Source of the DNA: Antedon mediterranea
Lineage: Eukaryota > Echinodermata > Crinoidea > Comatulida > Antedonidae
Direction: 5' to 3'
DNA length: 64,000 nt
Assembly (NCBI RefSeq): GCF_964355755.1
Contig: NC_092676.1
Location: 29,399,871 to 29,463,870 of the forward strand
Positions 1 through 11,693 of this stretch are shown here, piece after piece. The position numbers were made by a program, and so were the translations under genes. The number at the start of each line of letters is the position of its first letter. The stretch's first letter is position 1. The notes under the pieces were generated by a model. That model saw nothing but the letters and a program-made list of their open reading frames with translations. It was not told where the DNA came from and searched no databases.

Positions 1-1824
1 TGCATAATTGTTTCGCGGGCTATCCTAATATGGGTATGACATATCCATATTTGGGATTTACTTTTAACAGATTCCTTAGCTTTTATTAATCTTTTTGTGA
101 GGCGGTCATCACCCTTTTGTTCAAAATACACAAAACTGTACAATAAAACGCCCTGCTATATAAATACGACATCGGACCAGGGAGGTGTCGGACAATACTT
201 TTGTTGTTAAATCTTGTTATTCATGTACTGCTTTAAAAAAAAAAATGTAAGCATTTAATACTGCAGCAGCAGATCTACTATTTTTACAAACAGAGTAGAC
301 TAGCAGCAATGAAGCATTGTGTAAAAGAATCATTATTCTTTACTCCATGTTATAGGCCTATTTGAATTTAGGTATCTTTATTTTTATAAAGTAAAATTTC
401 GACAGTTCTTTTTTTAAAATTCTATAAGCATGTATAACACCAATCCGTCAGCCGTCTGGAAAGAAGAAATAATTGATTATTTAATTTGAAAATAAACATT
501 AATTAAATGATTAGGCCATGGAGGATTTCTTTTCCCGACACACATCAGACTCGCCTTCCAATGTATTAGGTACACTGCTGGCATCGGTTTTACATAGACA
601 TATGTTATTTTCAATCTTCTTAAAATGTATCTCACAAAAACATGAAAAATGAAGATTAATAAAAAAGACTTTGAATAGGCCATTTGGCAGTTTTAATAAA
701 GGTAATAATCACTTCCGTAGAAAAAACCTTAACAAAGATTTTATAAATAAAAATTCTGCATGCTTTCGACATCGAGAAATAAGTTCTCTGAACGTCTTTT
801 GTTTGTAAATGTTTATAAATTTCTGAAAACTCTGAAATTTAACACAAGATGAAGACAGATTGTATCACATAGGCCTAAGCACCGTAAGGATTTTTTTCAT
901 CATGTGCGGCGTCCGACTGATGTTTGTATATAAGATAAGATAAGATAAATCTTTATTGTCATGAACACAACAAGGCGAACATGAATTAATATGCATTAAT
1001 TATGTCATTTGTACAATATGCCTACCACTTTACATTACCATAACACTAACAGCGGCGTTTATTTTTATATTTTTATTATATTTATTCTGTGTAGGCCTAT
1101 TTGTTTTTTACGATTTGACGTTAAACGAAAAAATAACTAATGTTTTCTGTTTGATTTCAATACGTCACACCACGATTATTCTTTATTTATTCTGGAGTAT
1201 TGGAGAGCCACTTTGATAGTGCTTGCACTGTTGGCAATCCTCGGGGTACTCCATCCACACTTGTTTTGATAATCATGTTAGTTCTTTCTGTTTGTATACC
1301 TGAAAATTGAATAAATAAATAAATGTAGACCTAAAAGAGAACAATTTATTCAGTATACTTTTGCAAAACATGTATAGTAAATAACAGAGGCGTTTCTATG
1401 TATTTAGTGTATTTATTTATACTGTGTATTTGTTGTTTTTTTACGATGTGACGTTAAAACAAAAAATAACAATTGTTTTCTATTTATTAAATGAATGAAG
1501 AACGTGTTGTACATATTAATTTTTGATTTAACGATTTCAACTTTTGAATCAACAAATCTATATAATAATAATGACCCTAAGTTTAACATCTATGGTGGTA
1601 TGAGAACAAAAAAGTATTTTGATAATTTCACCAGGGCGTTAAATACCATGGAGGAAAAATGGTTATACCTTCCTGATTTGACACTGTACTGTAATTACAT
1701 AACAAGGAGAGCAGGAGAGAAGAACAAAATGCACTCAATACAATTGACAGAGCGCCCTCTCCTTAATAGATATTCATAAATATTTATGAGGTAGATATGA
1801 CACGCGAACCATAAACATAAATAG
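1..1824. other. Gene-free left flank
   Basis: No convincing exon is visible. The stretch is AT-rich and carries LINE 3'-end remnants (about 930-1010 and 1190-1325). A diverged direct repeat occurs at about 1064-1150 and 1405-1490; both copies share a stretch reading roughly TACGATNTGACGTTAAA. A 94-codon open frame at 1495-1779 has no recognisable domain and no splice context, and is not annotated as a gene. Confidence 0.6.
1190..1325 (+). mobile_element. LINE 3'-end remnant
   Basis: The segment ends in a run of AAAT units (GAATAAATAAATAAATG) after text resembling a non-LTR retrotransposon 3' UTR. This is the usual form of 5'-truncated CR1/L2-type copies. No coding part remains, so the family assignment is tentative. 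Confidence 0.35.
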
Positions 1825-1838
1825 GCCACCATGGCAAC
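1825..1838 (+). promoter_or_regulatory. X-box-like RFX site upstream of CCDC81
   Basis: GCCACC-AT-GGCAAC fits the degenerate X-box RYYNYY-N(1-3)-RRNRAC in every position and differs from the canonical palindrome GTTGCC-N-GGCAAC at few bases. It lies about 170 bp upstream of the CCDC81 start codon, the usual distance for ciliary gene promoters bound by RFX factors. That RFX factors drive ciliary genes through such sites is established; binding here is inferred. Confidence 0.6.
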
Positions 1839-2008
1839 ATCGCGCTTCAACGACAGATTCACTGTGGCCGATTTGTGTGGAAAGGAGGCGGAGAAGTTTT
1901 TATGTCACACATGACTGGAAATCAAACTTTAAAAACTCGGTTTTAACCACAAAACTTGCATTTTAGTTTTTTACCATCGACTTTATTATCAAGTCGTAAT
2001 AAGTTAAA

Positions 2009-5000
2009 ATGGCTGAGGTTATGCAAGAATTGGTTTCGGATGTGAAGAGGAATAAATTGTCTGCCATCCCAAAACTCACAGACGAAGGTAGGAATGATGT
2101 TTCCCCTGTGTTTTGTGTCTATCAGCTGTCTAGATCATCCTCTTTCTCTCCAGTATTGGTGGTCTAGCTAAAGGACCTAATAGACCTACAATATTCAATA
2201 TTTAAGTTTTCTACAGTAGGCCTATAAAAATTCCATTTTCATTTGAATTATAGATGTTGTTAGTGTTTGGGAAAATGTATCAAATTTTATAGAACATCAC
2301 ATGTCAATGCAGAAGGTAAATTTCAAGTTATATTTTTATTTCATAACACTATATTTTTATTATATTAATCCTACTTATATTTTTGATGAATTATAGGCCT
2401 AACTAATATTATTTTTATTTGATGTCTTGCATTTATATTTTTATTTCATTACTACACTTAATATATTTTTAATCCTTTTTATATAATTGATAAATAACAT
2501 CACATTTTTAATAATAATAATAATAATTTAATAATTAATATCCTGCCTGGATTTATATAGCGCCTGATGTTTTGAGCTGAACATTATTACCCAACCAATC
2601 ATTTTTTTTGGATCAAACACGTGACACGTATGGAAACATACTCCCATAATGCAACTAGTAATCAGCGCAAAGTTGTGTCTTGATCTAACCGGTACCCATT
2701 TATATACCTGGGTGGCAAACGCAAGTAAAGTGTCTTGCCTAAGGATACAAGCAATGCGGCGAGAGTTGGATTTGAACCTTGATCAGTAGTCGAACGTCCA
2801 ATACACTGCGCCACACACAGACTATTATGTAAACCTACTACTAGGCTATGTGTTGAGTGGGAGAAAATAAACAAAACAGCTAAACTATAGACCTAATTTT
2901 CTGAAAAATTTATTTTTGTATAATATAGTAGTACAGTATGGCGAGGTTTACACTACAGAGACTAACTTTCATTGTAAAATTCAATATTGTTTTATAACAT
3001 TCGCAAATTTAAAAATTTGATTTTATTTTTAGGGAGTGCAGATTCACGGGCTTGGTACGTTCACATTTAGCCAGAAAAAACTAGACATAGGAAACAACAA
3101 ATTTATCCTGATTCAAAGGCCAGTTTTTGTTCTAGCAGAAAAGTTTGCTCAAACCCATGGACTACACTACACAAAACACTATACCCTGGGTAAGAAAATA
3201 CATTTTTAATGTAAACTATTTTTACTGAGGATCTTTTTTCTTAAAAGTGTGTATATTTTAAATAAACAGATGTTTTTATATTCCAGTTCAGTGTTTTATC
3301 GTCTAATTTATTGGCCAAACCTTAGTCAAAAGCTTCAACTCTATAATTACCTATAATCAATCAATGTGTATAATTGAGAAAATTAAACTGTAAAGCTCTC
3401 AAATCTGTTAATTAGCAAAAAGGATTATACTCAAGATATAATATTCAAATTGATATACACTTGATTTCCTGTATGTATTATCATTACAAAATGACAGTGA
3501 TAAACTGGATTACTCTTCGTCTTATACCTATCTATCAATTTGTTTTCTTAGCTCTGGTAACACCTGCTTTCACATTAGATATTTCCGATTTAAAAGATGT
3601 TTTTTTCTATGATGATCAATAAGAGAACCATGCTAAGTTATTGTCTATCGGGCATTACTTAAACCTGCTTGTACTTCTTTCGGTTTAGATAATTAACAAA
3701 AATAAATGATCCTCTGACTCTCAGTGTATTAAAAAAATTCTTTATGAAAATTTGTTTTTATAAACTGTTCAGCTGCTACTTGCTAGCTATCCAATAAACA
3801 CTCCTGTTATGATTATCACACTATTCATTTATGTATACATTTTATTGCCCTAAGTACTTTAAATTTATAATTCTGATTTCATATCCCATTTTTATATATT
3901 TGTTAATTTTAATTTTGTTTTAATTTTTTCACCAAATATTTTTTCAAACATCTATTTGATTGAAGACAGTATGGCAGAGATATCGCTTTTATAATAGATT
4001 TCTTGTTTATTTAATATTTGTCAGTCCATCATAAACTCACTCTAAAGGGTTCCTTACTGTAAGTGGTAGATTGAGGCTCCTCTCAGTGTGAAAACAAATC
4101 TATATGCCAAATCCTTAATCCCCTCCGGTATCATCCAGTACAACAGGAAGTCAAGAAGATAATAACTTAACTTATTTTGTATTTTTTAGATGTTTTTATT
4201 TGAATGGTTGTTCTATCCTATAATTGTATTTATTGTGTTTTCTTTTTTTGATGAGCAATGAATTTCCTTTTTGAGGATCAATAAAAGTTATCTTATCTTA
4301 AGCTCTGTCAACACTATCAAACATTGTGACAAAAAAAGTGTGCCCAAATATGGTAGTGATATGACATCATCATGTCCATATTTGGACACATCATACTTTT
4401 TTGTCAAGTGTAAACAATTAGCCTTATAATTATTTTTATAATTCTCATGACTCGTGTGCTTGACAAGTTTTTAATAAATTACAAATGTAATGCTGATAAT
4501 AATAATAATCTTAACTGAATTTTTTTAGGCCAAATTCCAATTGTGCAACTCAACTTTTCGGCCCTCTCAATGGAGTCTCCATTTGACCGAGATACAAATG
4601 AAGCATGTGTGAAAGAGGTACTGCTGGCGTTGTCACGCTCCGTGCAATCACGTAGAAACGTTGAATTCACATTCACTGGTATCGGTAAACTGAGCATACG
4701 AGATGGAAAAGTGAAAATGAAATTCTACAAAGATTTTATTAATATGATGGATGGCTCGGGGCATCTTGCAGAATGCCTCAGAAATGTAAGTTGTAAACAT
4801 TAAAATATTTTCTTTTCAAAAGACAGACATGATTTCCTAAGAAGGTATATCCTTCCACTACTGTACTCACAAGTTTTCTTTTATGTTTTCTTTACAGAGA
4901 CCCGATACAACTGACTCGGTAATGTCTCGTGGAACTACATTTCGGCCTCACACCAGCAACACGCTTGTCTTACCAAGGTAGACTGTTTAAGCTATACAGT

Positions 5001-8000
5001 ACAATACCACTATCTGATGTTACCCAGTAGAGTAATTTATACTTCAGTACATATGCATTGTTTCTGGGTTTTGTACAAAACTTCCTCAACTCATTTAAAT
5101 GAAGGTTATCACAGGACATTCTGCTAATGTTCATGTTGATTTTTCAGCTTTGTCTCTTTGTGATATACTATTTATAGCACATTTTAAATGTTACAACAGA
5201 ATTTCAAATTATTTTTTTGTAGTGTGAACATCATTCTCTTGAATTTGAGACTTTTCAAAGTTCTGTACCTTTAGTAGGAATAATCATATTTTTCACACTA
5301 GAGTTAAATCCATTGAGAACCACTCAACCAGTTTGTAGGCCAACCTTATCCCTTTAGTTAACATTAACCAACCTAAACACTTAGTAACTGATCATTACAC
5401 CATCTTTTACCTCCGCCAAGGAGGTATATGTAATCGGTAGCGTGTTTGTTACTTGGCAAAAAGAATTTTGCCAAGTATAGTATTTACTTTGTTTGTATGT
5501 ATGTATGTTTGTATGTATGTTTGTTTGTTAGCACGATAGCGCCTACAGTTTTCAAGTTATCTTTCTGAATTTTTGGGTGTAGATAGGTATTTACTTTCAG
5601 ACCATGCCTATTGAAAATCAACAAAATTGGTTTATTAATAACTTCACAAATAACAAAAATGATATTATTTACAGACCGGCTAGTGTTAAAAGATAGGAGA
5701 CAATTTTCAAAAGCCGGCGAGCAGTCTTAAAGTAACAAGTGTACTGAAATTGCATTTTCTCGAGAACTACTTGTCCAAAAAACATCATTTTTGTACAAGA
5801 GGCAAGAGTTATAAATTGTGATTTGTAATTTTTAAAATATAATTTGATTTAATATACAAGTTTTTTGATACGAGTAGTTTTAAAAAACCTATTTCTTTTC
5901 AAATTCACCTGTTTGTTTTTCACGTTGCCGTTCTATTGTTATTCAAATTAAACTATTGTTAGTTGATAATTAGTTTTTTTAGTACTGTACTTGCGTGTGT
6001 CCTTCCTTATTTCATTCTGTACATAGGTATATATATATATTTACAGAACATGCCTATTAATTTTCAGGAAAACTGATATATTGGTCATGTCTCAAAAGCT
6101 TATCTTCTGTACGATATATTAAATAGCACGCATTCTGTCTTTTTTTTAATATGGGCATATTCTTTGATATGGACCAAAATATTAGTCGACTGGTCACGCG
6201 GTTAAGCTTACTACATGGGGTTAAGGCAGAAGCGCCGCAAATCCGCACAGCTTCAAGACACTCCTCGACCATTATTCTGGTCAATCTTGATTTTAGAAAG
6301 GTCATTGTTGCAATGCCGGAATTGTTTGTATTAAAAATTATTTAAACAAATTATTAACCTTATCACTATTTTAACCATGTAAAGCTAATACCTAAAGCAA
6401 AAATTGTATCTTTCAACATGCTCCCAGTCAGTGGATATATTTTGCCAAGTACTTCACTCAGTTTCTAAGTGCTTTCATTTGTTTGTTTGTTTGTTAGCAG
6501 GATTACTCAAAAAGTAATTAAAAGATCTTTACCACAATTAATATACGGATAGATATGTGGTCAAGGACCATTCCATTAAATTTTGGGACCATGGTCCCAA
6601 TTCTGGACCACTTTTTCGGTATACTGTTCAGACCTGCTAGTGTTAAAAGATAGGACAGAATTTTCCAAAAGCCGGCGAGCAGTCTTAAAGTAACAAATAA
6701 ACTAAAATTGCATTTTCTTGAGAACTACTTGTCCAAAAAACTTCATTTTTGTACAAGAGGCAAGAGGTATAATTTGTGATTTGTAAATTTAAAACATAAT
6801 TTGATTTAATGTGCAAGTTTTTTTGATGCGAGTAGTTTAAAAAACCTATTTCTTTTCAAATTCACTCGTTTGATTTTCGCGTTGCTGTTCTATTGTTAGT
6901 CAACTGAAGCTATTGTTAATTGAAAGGCTTGTTACATAACCATTACACCAAACTCGCATACACATGCTTGTAGTGAAATTAGCCTAAATCACAAACAGCA
7001 TTAAGACACAGACAAATATATATATATATATATTTCTTTTTTACCGGAGAAATCTTATGTAGGAGAATTTTACAGTAGGTGGAGGTATGCACTCTCGGAG
7101 CGTCTTTCTATAGTTAACAAATGTTTTTTATCCCAATATCTTCAGAATTACTCAAGGTACTGATAATAGCTTTGCTCCGCAAGATGAGGGGAAGACATCA
7201 CAGAAACCAGGAATGGATGCCATTAGAGAAGATGAGGGGAAGACATCACAGAAACCAGGAATGGATGCCATTAGAGAAGATGAAGAGATCGAGCAACAAG
7301 AGTTTCAAGATGATGACAATGAAATTGGAAACACTGAACAAGGTGATTGTAAGTGAAACAAGGTTTCCAATTCTGCCTCCAGCTCTATAATACAGACCCC
7401 TGATGGCCTCATTATCAGGAGTTTCGAATGAAATACTAAAGTGCCTTTTCAATTTTAAGACCAGCAGCGAAATTGGCCTAAATTCAGCCTAAATCTCTGT
7501 CTACAGTATCAAAGTTTATGTGACCAAAAAAATGTGATCGATGCCCATAATATGGAATGAACATGATGATGTCATATCACTACCATATTTGGGTATATCA
7601 CTACCATATTTGAGCATATCACACTTTTGTTGTTAAACAAGTTTGATAGTGTAGACAGAGTTTAAGGCTACAGTATATAGTTCATAAATTGTTAGCCAAT
7701 CATACATTGTGTTGTATTACAATGAGTGTATTAGATTTTGCAGCTGCTTATAAATTTTGTTTTGTATTATCATTTTAGATGTAGAAAAGAAATTTATTGG
7801 TCGAACATCCTCCAGGCAGGTAGCACCAACTGCAATGGCTACAGGCATCAGTTTGGCTGCTGAGGATCTCACACCAGTTTCGCCTCCAAGAGGTATCAAG
7901 GGAAGCCAAGTAACACCGTCTCCACCTACCAGTAAACCAGCTTCTCCTCGAGGTGACCTCCCTCCCCCTAGATCACCAAAGGGCCGACAAACCACGTTTG

Positions 8001-11000
8001 CAGATTGTATGAACGAGGTCCGTGAGATCTCACCAGTTTACTGCAGTCATGACAATGCAGGACAGGAGCTATGTTACTTGTGCCATCAAAGAGCTGTACG
8101 CAATATACCGGTTAACTTTGATGCTGAAAGGCGACGCAAGGAACAGGAACAAGATCGTCTTTTACAACAGTACCAACATATGAAGGATACGGAAGATATC
8201 ATTGTAGAGCAGGTATGAAGTTTATTTCTCTATCAACTGTACTTAGGTATATGGATATCAGAGTGGTGCAGTTTTATTTGGTTTAGATGCTTGGCTACCT
8301 GTCAGATGCCACAATTCTTTACTCATGACATCTCATGACAAAAAACTATTTCATTCACTTTATGTGTCAAAAAATATGATGTGCCCATATATGGACATGA
8401 TGATGATATCATATCACTACCGTATTTGGGCATCTTATTACCACCATCTGGGCACATTTTGTCAAACTAGTTTGATAGTGTAGACAGAGCTTAAGACTTA
8501 TGTTTGTGTAGAGCATCTTGTGTATGTTTGCCTTGTGAACCCTCACTCCTGAATATTATTTCATTAGTTTTACATTACAATAATATTTAAATAGGCAAAG
8601 AATATGTCAGATCGTCATCATAGCCAAAAGGTGGCAGCATTCAATCTGGGTGTTTCCGAAGCAATCAAGCATAAGAAGAAAGAGCGCTCGAATGAATTTC
8701 ATGTAAGTGATACACACAATTCTTTTTTATTTATTATATGAATTTAAAAATATAATTTGATAATGTTATTAATATCTCATAATTTTAATCAAATGCTTTC
8801 TCTTTTTGTGAAACAGAGATCGTACCTCTTCCAACGTCGAGCCATCACACCTCCCAGTCATATCCGTCAAGAAGAGTATTCTAAGTTTTTATCCGGGCAA
8901 GTTGAAGCAAAAACAGCAGATAAGATGAGAAGAAAACATGATAAGGAATTTTTAGAACGGTTAGAACAAGTGCAATTAGCTGAAGAGTAAGTTGAGGTTT
9001 TATTACTTTTACAACAAAAAATAGATATACCATCAGAAATAATGAAAATGAATTTAAAAGAAATAATATACATATACTGCTATGGAGAGCTATACCCTTT
9101 GTTGGACATATCTGAGATCTGAGTTTTCTAGATCTGTGTTTTCTTACACCCTGTCATTTATGCTTCACTGTAAAAGTGAAATGAATATTATGTAAAATAA
9201 ATGAACAAACTTGGCATGAGGGGATATCTTTCTTTTTTTTCTATTAATTATCATTAAGTAATTGTTTGATGGTTTTCTCCACCAGACTTGCATCACAAAG
9301 AGAACAATATTTGATGGACAAAGTGAATCAGACCAACATGTACCAAAGAGCTCTATCTGCTCAGGTAAGGAGCTTGTTTGTTGTGCCGTCCATGCTTTGT
9401 TTGTTTTTCTTTTTTTGTGATGTTTGGTTCACACTTTCATCTATTTTTCAACAATTTCTGTTTGCACTTTTTATCTAATTTAATCATTTTATATTCTGCA
9501 CATTGTACTAATAATAATTTTAGATGTGCTTCTTGGGATTCTTGTAATATTCCTTAACTTAATTTCTAGGGCGGGGTTCAAAGAAGAGTGTTATGAGTGT
9601 CTATCTCAGTTGCCCATATCATCATTGATCTCAGTTAGCCATACTACTTGTCCTTTATCCAGTGGCTCAAGCCCTAGTTGCCCCATATCATCATTGATCT
9701 CAGTTAGCCATACTACTTGTCCTTTATCCAGTGGCTCAAGCCCTAGTTGCCTTTAGTTGACCCCGGATTCAGATGCCCAAGGTTAATCCCTGGTTGGTCA
9801 CTAGCCCTGGATTCAGTTGCCCAAGATTAGGCCATAGTTGGTAACTTTTCCTGGATTCAGTTGCCCAAGGTTAAGCCCTTGTTGCCCATGTTAAGCTCTT
9901 GTCCTTGATTCAGTTGCATAAGGTATCATGTTCCTAAACCTATGCTTTTTGTTTGCACATTTTCACTTGTTTGCTGTGATGCACTTTATCATTTTTAGAT
10001 TCACATTAGGGACAAGCTTTCTCATTGTCATGGCAACAAACTCAAAAGAGATAATGATTATGATGAGGCTGATGGTGCCGAGTTTGTCACACGAACTAGA
10101 AATTTGCTAGGCCCTCTTTCGCTTCCAGTTCCTAAAATCATTCTGCCCTTCTGCAAGACTGAGCCTCTGAGATTAGAGATGCCAGACAAAAAAACGGTAG
10201 CGTAGCATGGATTAAAGTTTGAAGATTCTACTAGATACTACTATCATCAATTAATCTAGACAATAATTGTCCAGTCATTAAATTATTTTTAATTATGAAG
10301 GCTGCTAAACAAACTGCTTTTCAAATTTCCAAATTTAATATGAACAGCTATGAAATCCCATTACAACTCTAGTCCCAAAAATGGTATTATTATTCAAACC
10401 GCCTTTGTTTTTAGGTTCGATTTAAGCCGCTTCCGCTGCCAGCAGCTGTCCCTGACTCTAAAGCTCCAATATTTGGCAAAAACGATGCTACTAATGAAAA
10501 GCTAGCTGAACAGCGCCGCCGTGCTATTGAAGTTTTCCGAGACCAACTCGCAGCAGTTGAGGCTTCACGTCAGAGTAAGGTTTTGAAGCATATCAAGCAA
10601 CAGAAAGAGGAGAGTCAAATCTTGGACCGAACACGAAGAGAGTGAGTAATAAACCTATTTAAGTGAATACTTCAAATTTATTTCAGTCAAATACTAAGGG
10701 AAATATCTCACTTAAGTGTGATTGGTGAATACTTAAATGAATCAGTAATGGAAGGATATGTTCAGGGAAAGGGAAACACTTTTAAAATTAAGAAAAATCT
10801 CCTGTGAATATAATTTATGTGAAATACTTAATATTTAATGGAAATATTAGTAAACTAATTAAATTCAACAAACATTTATACAGGCTTTTACTTCATACAG
10901 TCTGAACTAACAATGTACAGCACATTTATACCGGCTTTTACTTCATACAGTCTGAACTAACAATGTACAGCACATTTATACAGGCTTTTACTTCATACAG

Positions 11001-11337
11001 TCTGAACTAACAATGTACAGCACATTTTATGTCTTTATTTCTTCTATTTTATAATTGATTTTAATTTTCTAGACTTGTATCAGATAGAGCTGCAAGGCAC
11101 GAGAAAAGCTATGAAATGCGCAAGACGCTGGAGAACAGCTGGCAAAAAGCAGCGCATTGTAAACACAAGCAGGAAGAGAAGGATAAGTTACGAGTACAAA
11201 GTCCCGGAATTCTACTCCACGAACAATGCGAGGATTACCATCGCTGCGGACAATGCATGCGGCAACTCGCCAACTGCGGGGAATCGAACATCTGGAGTGA
11301 ATCGCGATACATACCAGGATCACGGCTTATGGTTTGA
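2009..11337 (+). CDS. CCDC81: Coiled-coil domain-containing protein 81 (HU-domain centrosome/cilium protein)
   Basis: Thirteen exons: 2009-2087, 2254-2315, 3033-3189, 4529-4785, 4898-4977, 7146-7348, 7779-8212, 8595-8702, 8817-8986, 9286-9364, 9999-10196, 10415-10641, 11073-11337. All introns are GT-AG, phases agree at every junction, and the product is 772 aa. Exons 1-3 and 4 encode two HU-like domains typical of CCDC81 (GLGTFTF and GIGKLSI motifs, about residues 1-185). A linker with an exact 16-residue duplication and a Pro/Ser-rich stretch follow. Next comes the family hallmark around CYLCHQRA (Cys368, Cys378, Cys381), then long charged coiled coils. The conserved tail has CEDYHRCGQC and NCGESN. 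The start ATG opens the first HU helix (MAEVMQELV). CCDC81 is known as a centrosome/centriolar-satellite protein; its molecular role is unclear. The clustered cysteines suggest metal binding, which is inference. Weakest point: whether a small exon is missed between 9365 and 9998. Confidence 0.93.
2505..2835 (-). mobile_element. tRNA-derived SINE in CCDC81 intron 2
   Basis: Read on the minus strand, a tRNA-like head carries an A-box-like TGGCGCAGTG and a consensus B box GGTTCAAATCC. The body contains AGGCAAGACACTTTAC. The 3' part contains GGCGCTATATAAAT and ends in a TTA-repeat tail (2508-2530 on the plus strand as TAA repeats). This is the full architecture of a tRNA SINE with a LINE-like tail. 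It sits antisense to CCDC81. Confidence 0.7.
4020..4298 (+). mobile_element. LINE 3'-end remnant next to a MITE
   Basis: AT-rich 3'-UTR-like sequence ends in GAGGATCAATAAAAGTTATC followed by a short TTATC/TTATCTTA tail, as in CR1/L2-type elements. The left end of a MITE copy begins immediately at 4299, so the two insertions abut. There is no coding remnant; the 5' limit is a guess. Confidence 0.35.
4298..4412. mobile_element. TTAA-type palindromic MITE, copy 1
   Basis: Left end TTAAGCTCTGTCAACACTAT, then the family core (CCAAATATGGTAGTGATATGA, broken here by spelling differences, and GTCCATATTTGG) and a degraded right end near ACACATCATAC. Intron 3 of CCDC81. Confidence 0.7.
5400..5965. repeat. 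Dispersed repeat, first copy in CCDC81 intron 5
   Basis: A block with CTCCGCCAAGGAGGTATAT, TGTA/TTTG microsatellites and a roughly 300-bp segment starting at GCTAGTGTTAAAAGATAGGA (5663-5965) recurs at about 6420-6925. The two copies share GCCGGCGAGCAGTCTTAAAG and ACTACTTGTCCAAAAAAC and differ by scattered substitutions. Probably a degraded transposon duplicated or inserted twice; no coding frame is recognised. Confidence 0.6.
6420..6925. repeat. Dispersed repeat, second copy in CCDC81 intron 5
   Basis: Second copy of the 5400-5965 repeat in the same orientation. It contains TGTTTGTTAGCAGGATTACT and the shared GCCGGCGAGCAG block. The roughly 450 bp between the copies (5966-6419) hold short open frames on both strands without recognisable domains. 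Confidence 0.6.
7183..7278 (+). repeat. Exact 48-bp tandem duplication inside CCDC81 exon 6
   Basis: Two identical 48-bp units (7183-7230 and 7231-7278) encode DEGKTSQKPGMDAIRE twice in frame. A third, broken start (DEE) follows. Being a multiple of three it preserves the reading frame, and the lack of any mismatch suggests a recent or length-variable event. Confidence 0.9.
7491..7665. mobile_element. TTAA-type palindromic MITE, copy 2
   Basis: Left end CTCTGTCTACAGTATCAAAG, inverted right end TTTGATAGTGTAGACAGAGT, family core in between. CCDC81 intron 6. Confidence 0.8.
8283..8545 (+). mobile_element. SINE fragment split by a MITE
   Basis: GATGCTTGGCTACC at the left and GTAGAGCATCTTGTGTATGT at the right match successive parts of the SINE at 25500-25725. 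A MITE copy (about 8358-8494) interrupts them. This nesting dates the MITE insertion after the SINE. CCDC81 intron 7. Confidence 0.6.
8358..8494. mobile_element. TTAA-type palindromic MITE, copy 3
   Basis: The right end TTTGATAGTGTAGACAGAGC followed by TTAA is intact; the left end is eroded. The core ATGTGCCCATATATGGACAT is present. Inserted within a SINE. Confidence 0.7.
9600..9925. repeat. Minisatellite in CCDC81 intron 10
   Basis: Two near-identical units of about 68 bp (TTGCCCATATCATCATTGAT...GGCTCAAGCCCTAG, about 9609-9750) are followed by several shorter degenerate units around GGATTCAGTTGCCCAAGGTT up to about 9925. Open frames here come from the repeats and are not exons. Confidence 0.75.
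10871..11020. repeat. 50-bp tandem repeat, three copies, CCDC81 intron 12
   Basis: Units start at 10871, 10921 and 10971 and contain CTTTTACTTCATACAGTCTG. They are almost identical. The array ends about 50 bp before the acceptor of the last exon. Confidence 0.9.
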
Positions 11338-11687
11338 TAGCCATCTCTAAATTATTTGGATCACCGATTTTGTAATTATTAATGTCAAGTGCTTTATATA
11401 TAAATATTATTGTATATTGTGGAGAATTGTTATTAAATATGGTTAAATACTGATAAAGACAAACTGTTTTAACTCTTGATTGTACAGGTTAAGAATAGTT
11501 TATTTATTTTTAGGATTATATCTATTTTTACTATCAATTTTCTTATAAGAAAAAGAAAACAAATGTATTAACAATCATGTGAATATCTATTTCCTTTTAT
11601 AGATATTAATAATAATATAAAACAAATTTTGTCTCTTAAACAAATATTTAGATTTACATCCCACTTGGTAATTTTAAGTGTTTGCAC

Positions 11688-11693
11688 AATAAA
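11688..11693 (+). promoter_or_regulatory. Candidate CCDC81 polyadenylation signal
   Basis: AATAAA about 350 bp after the stop codon, followed by a T/G-containing stretch. Another AATAAA lies at 12366-12371. The transcript end cannot be decided from sequence alone. Confidence 0.4.

Noticed and set aside
1495-1779. 94-codon frame upstream of CCDC81
   Set aside because: No domain, low-complexity Asn/Tyr-rich content and no acceptor or donor in suitable places.
6057-6345. Opposed 82- and 64-codon frames in CCDC81 intron 5
   Set aside because: Mutually antisense, no recognisable domain, lying between two copies of a repeat; may be transposon debris.
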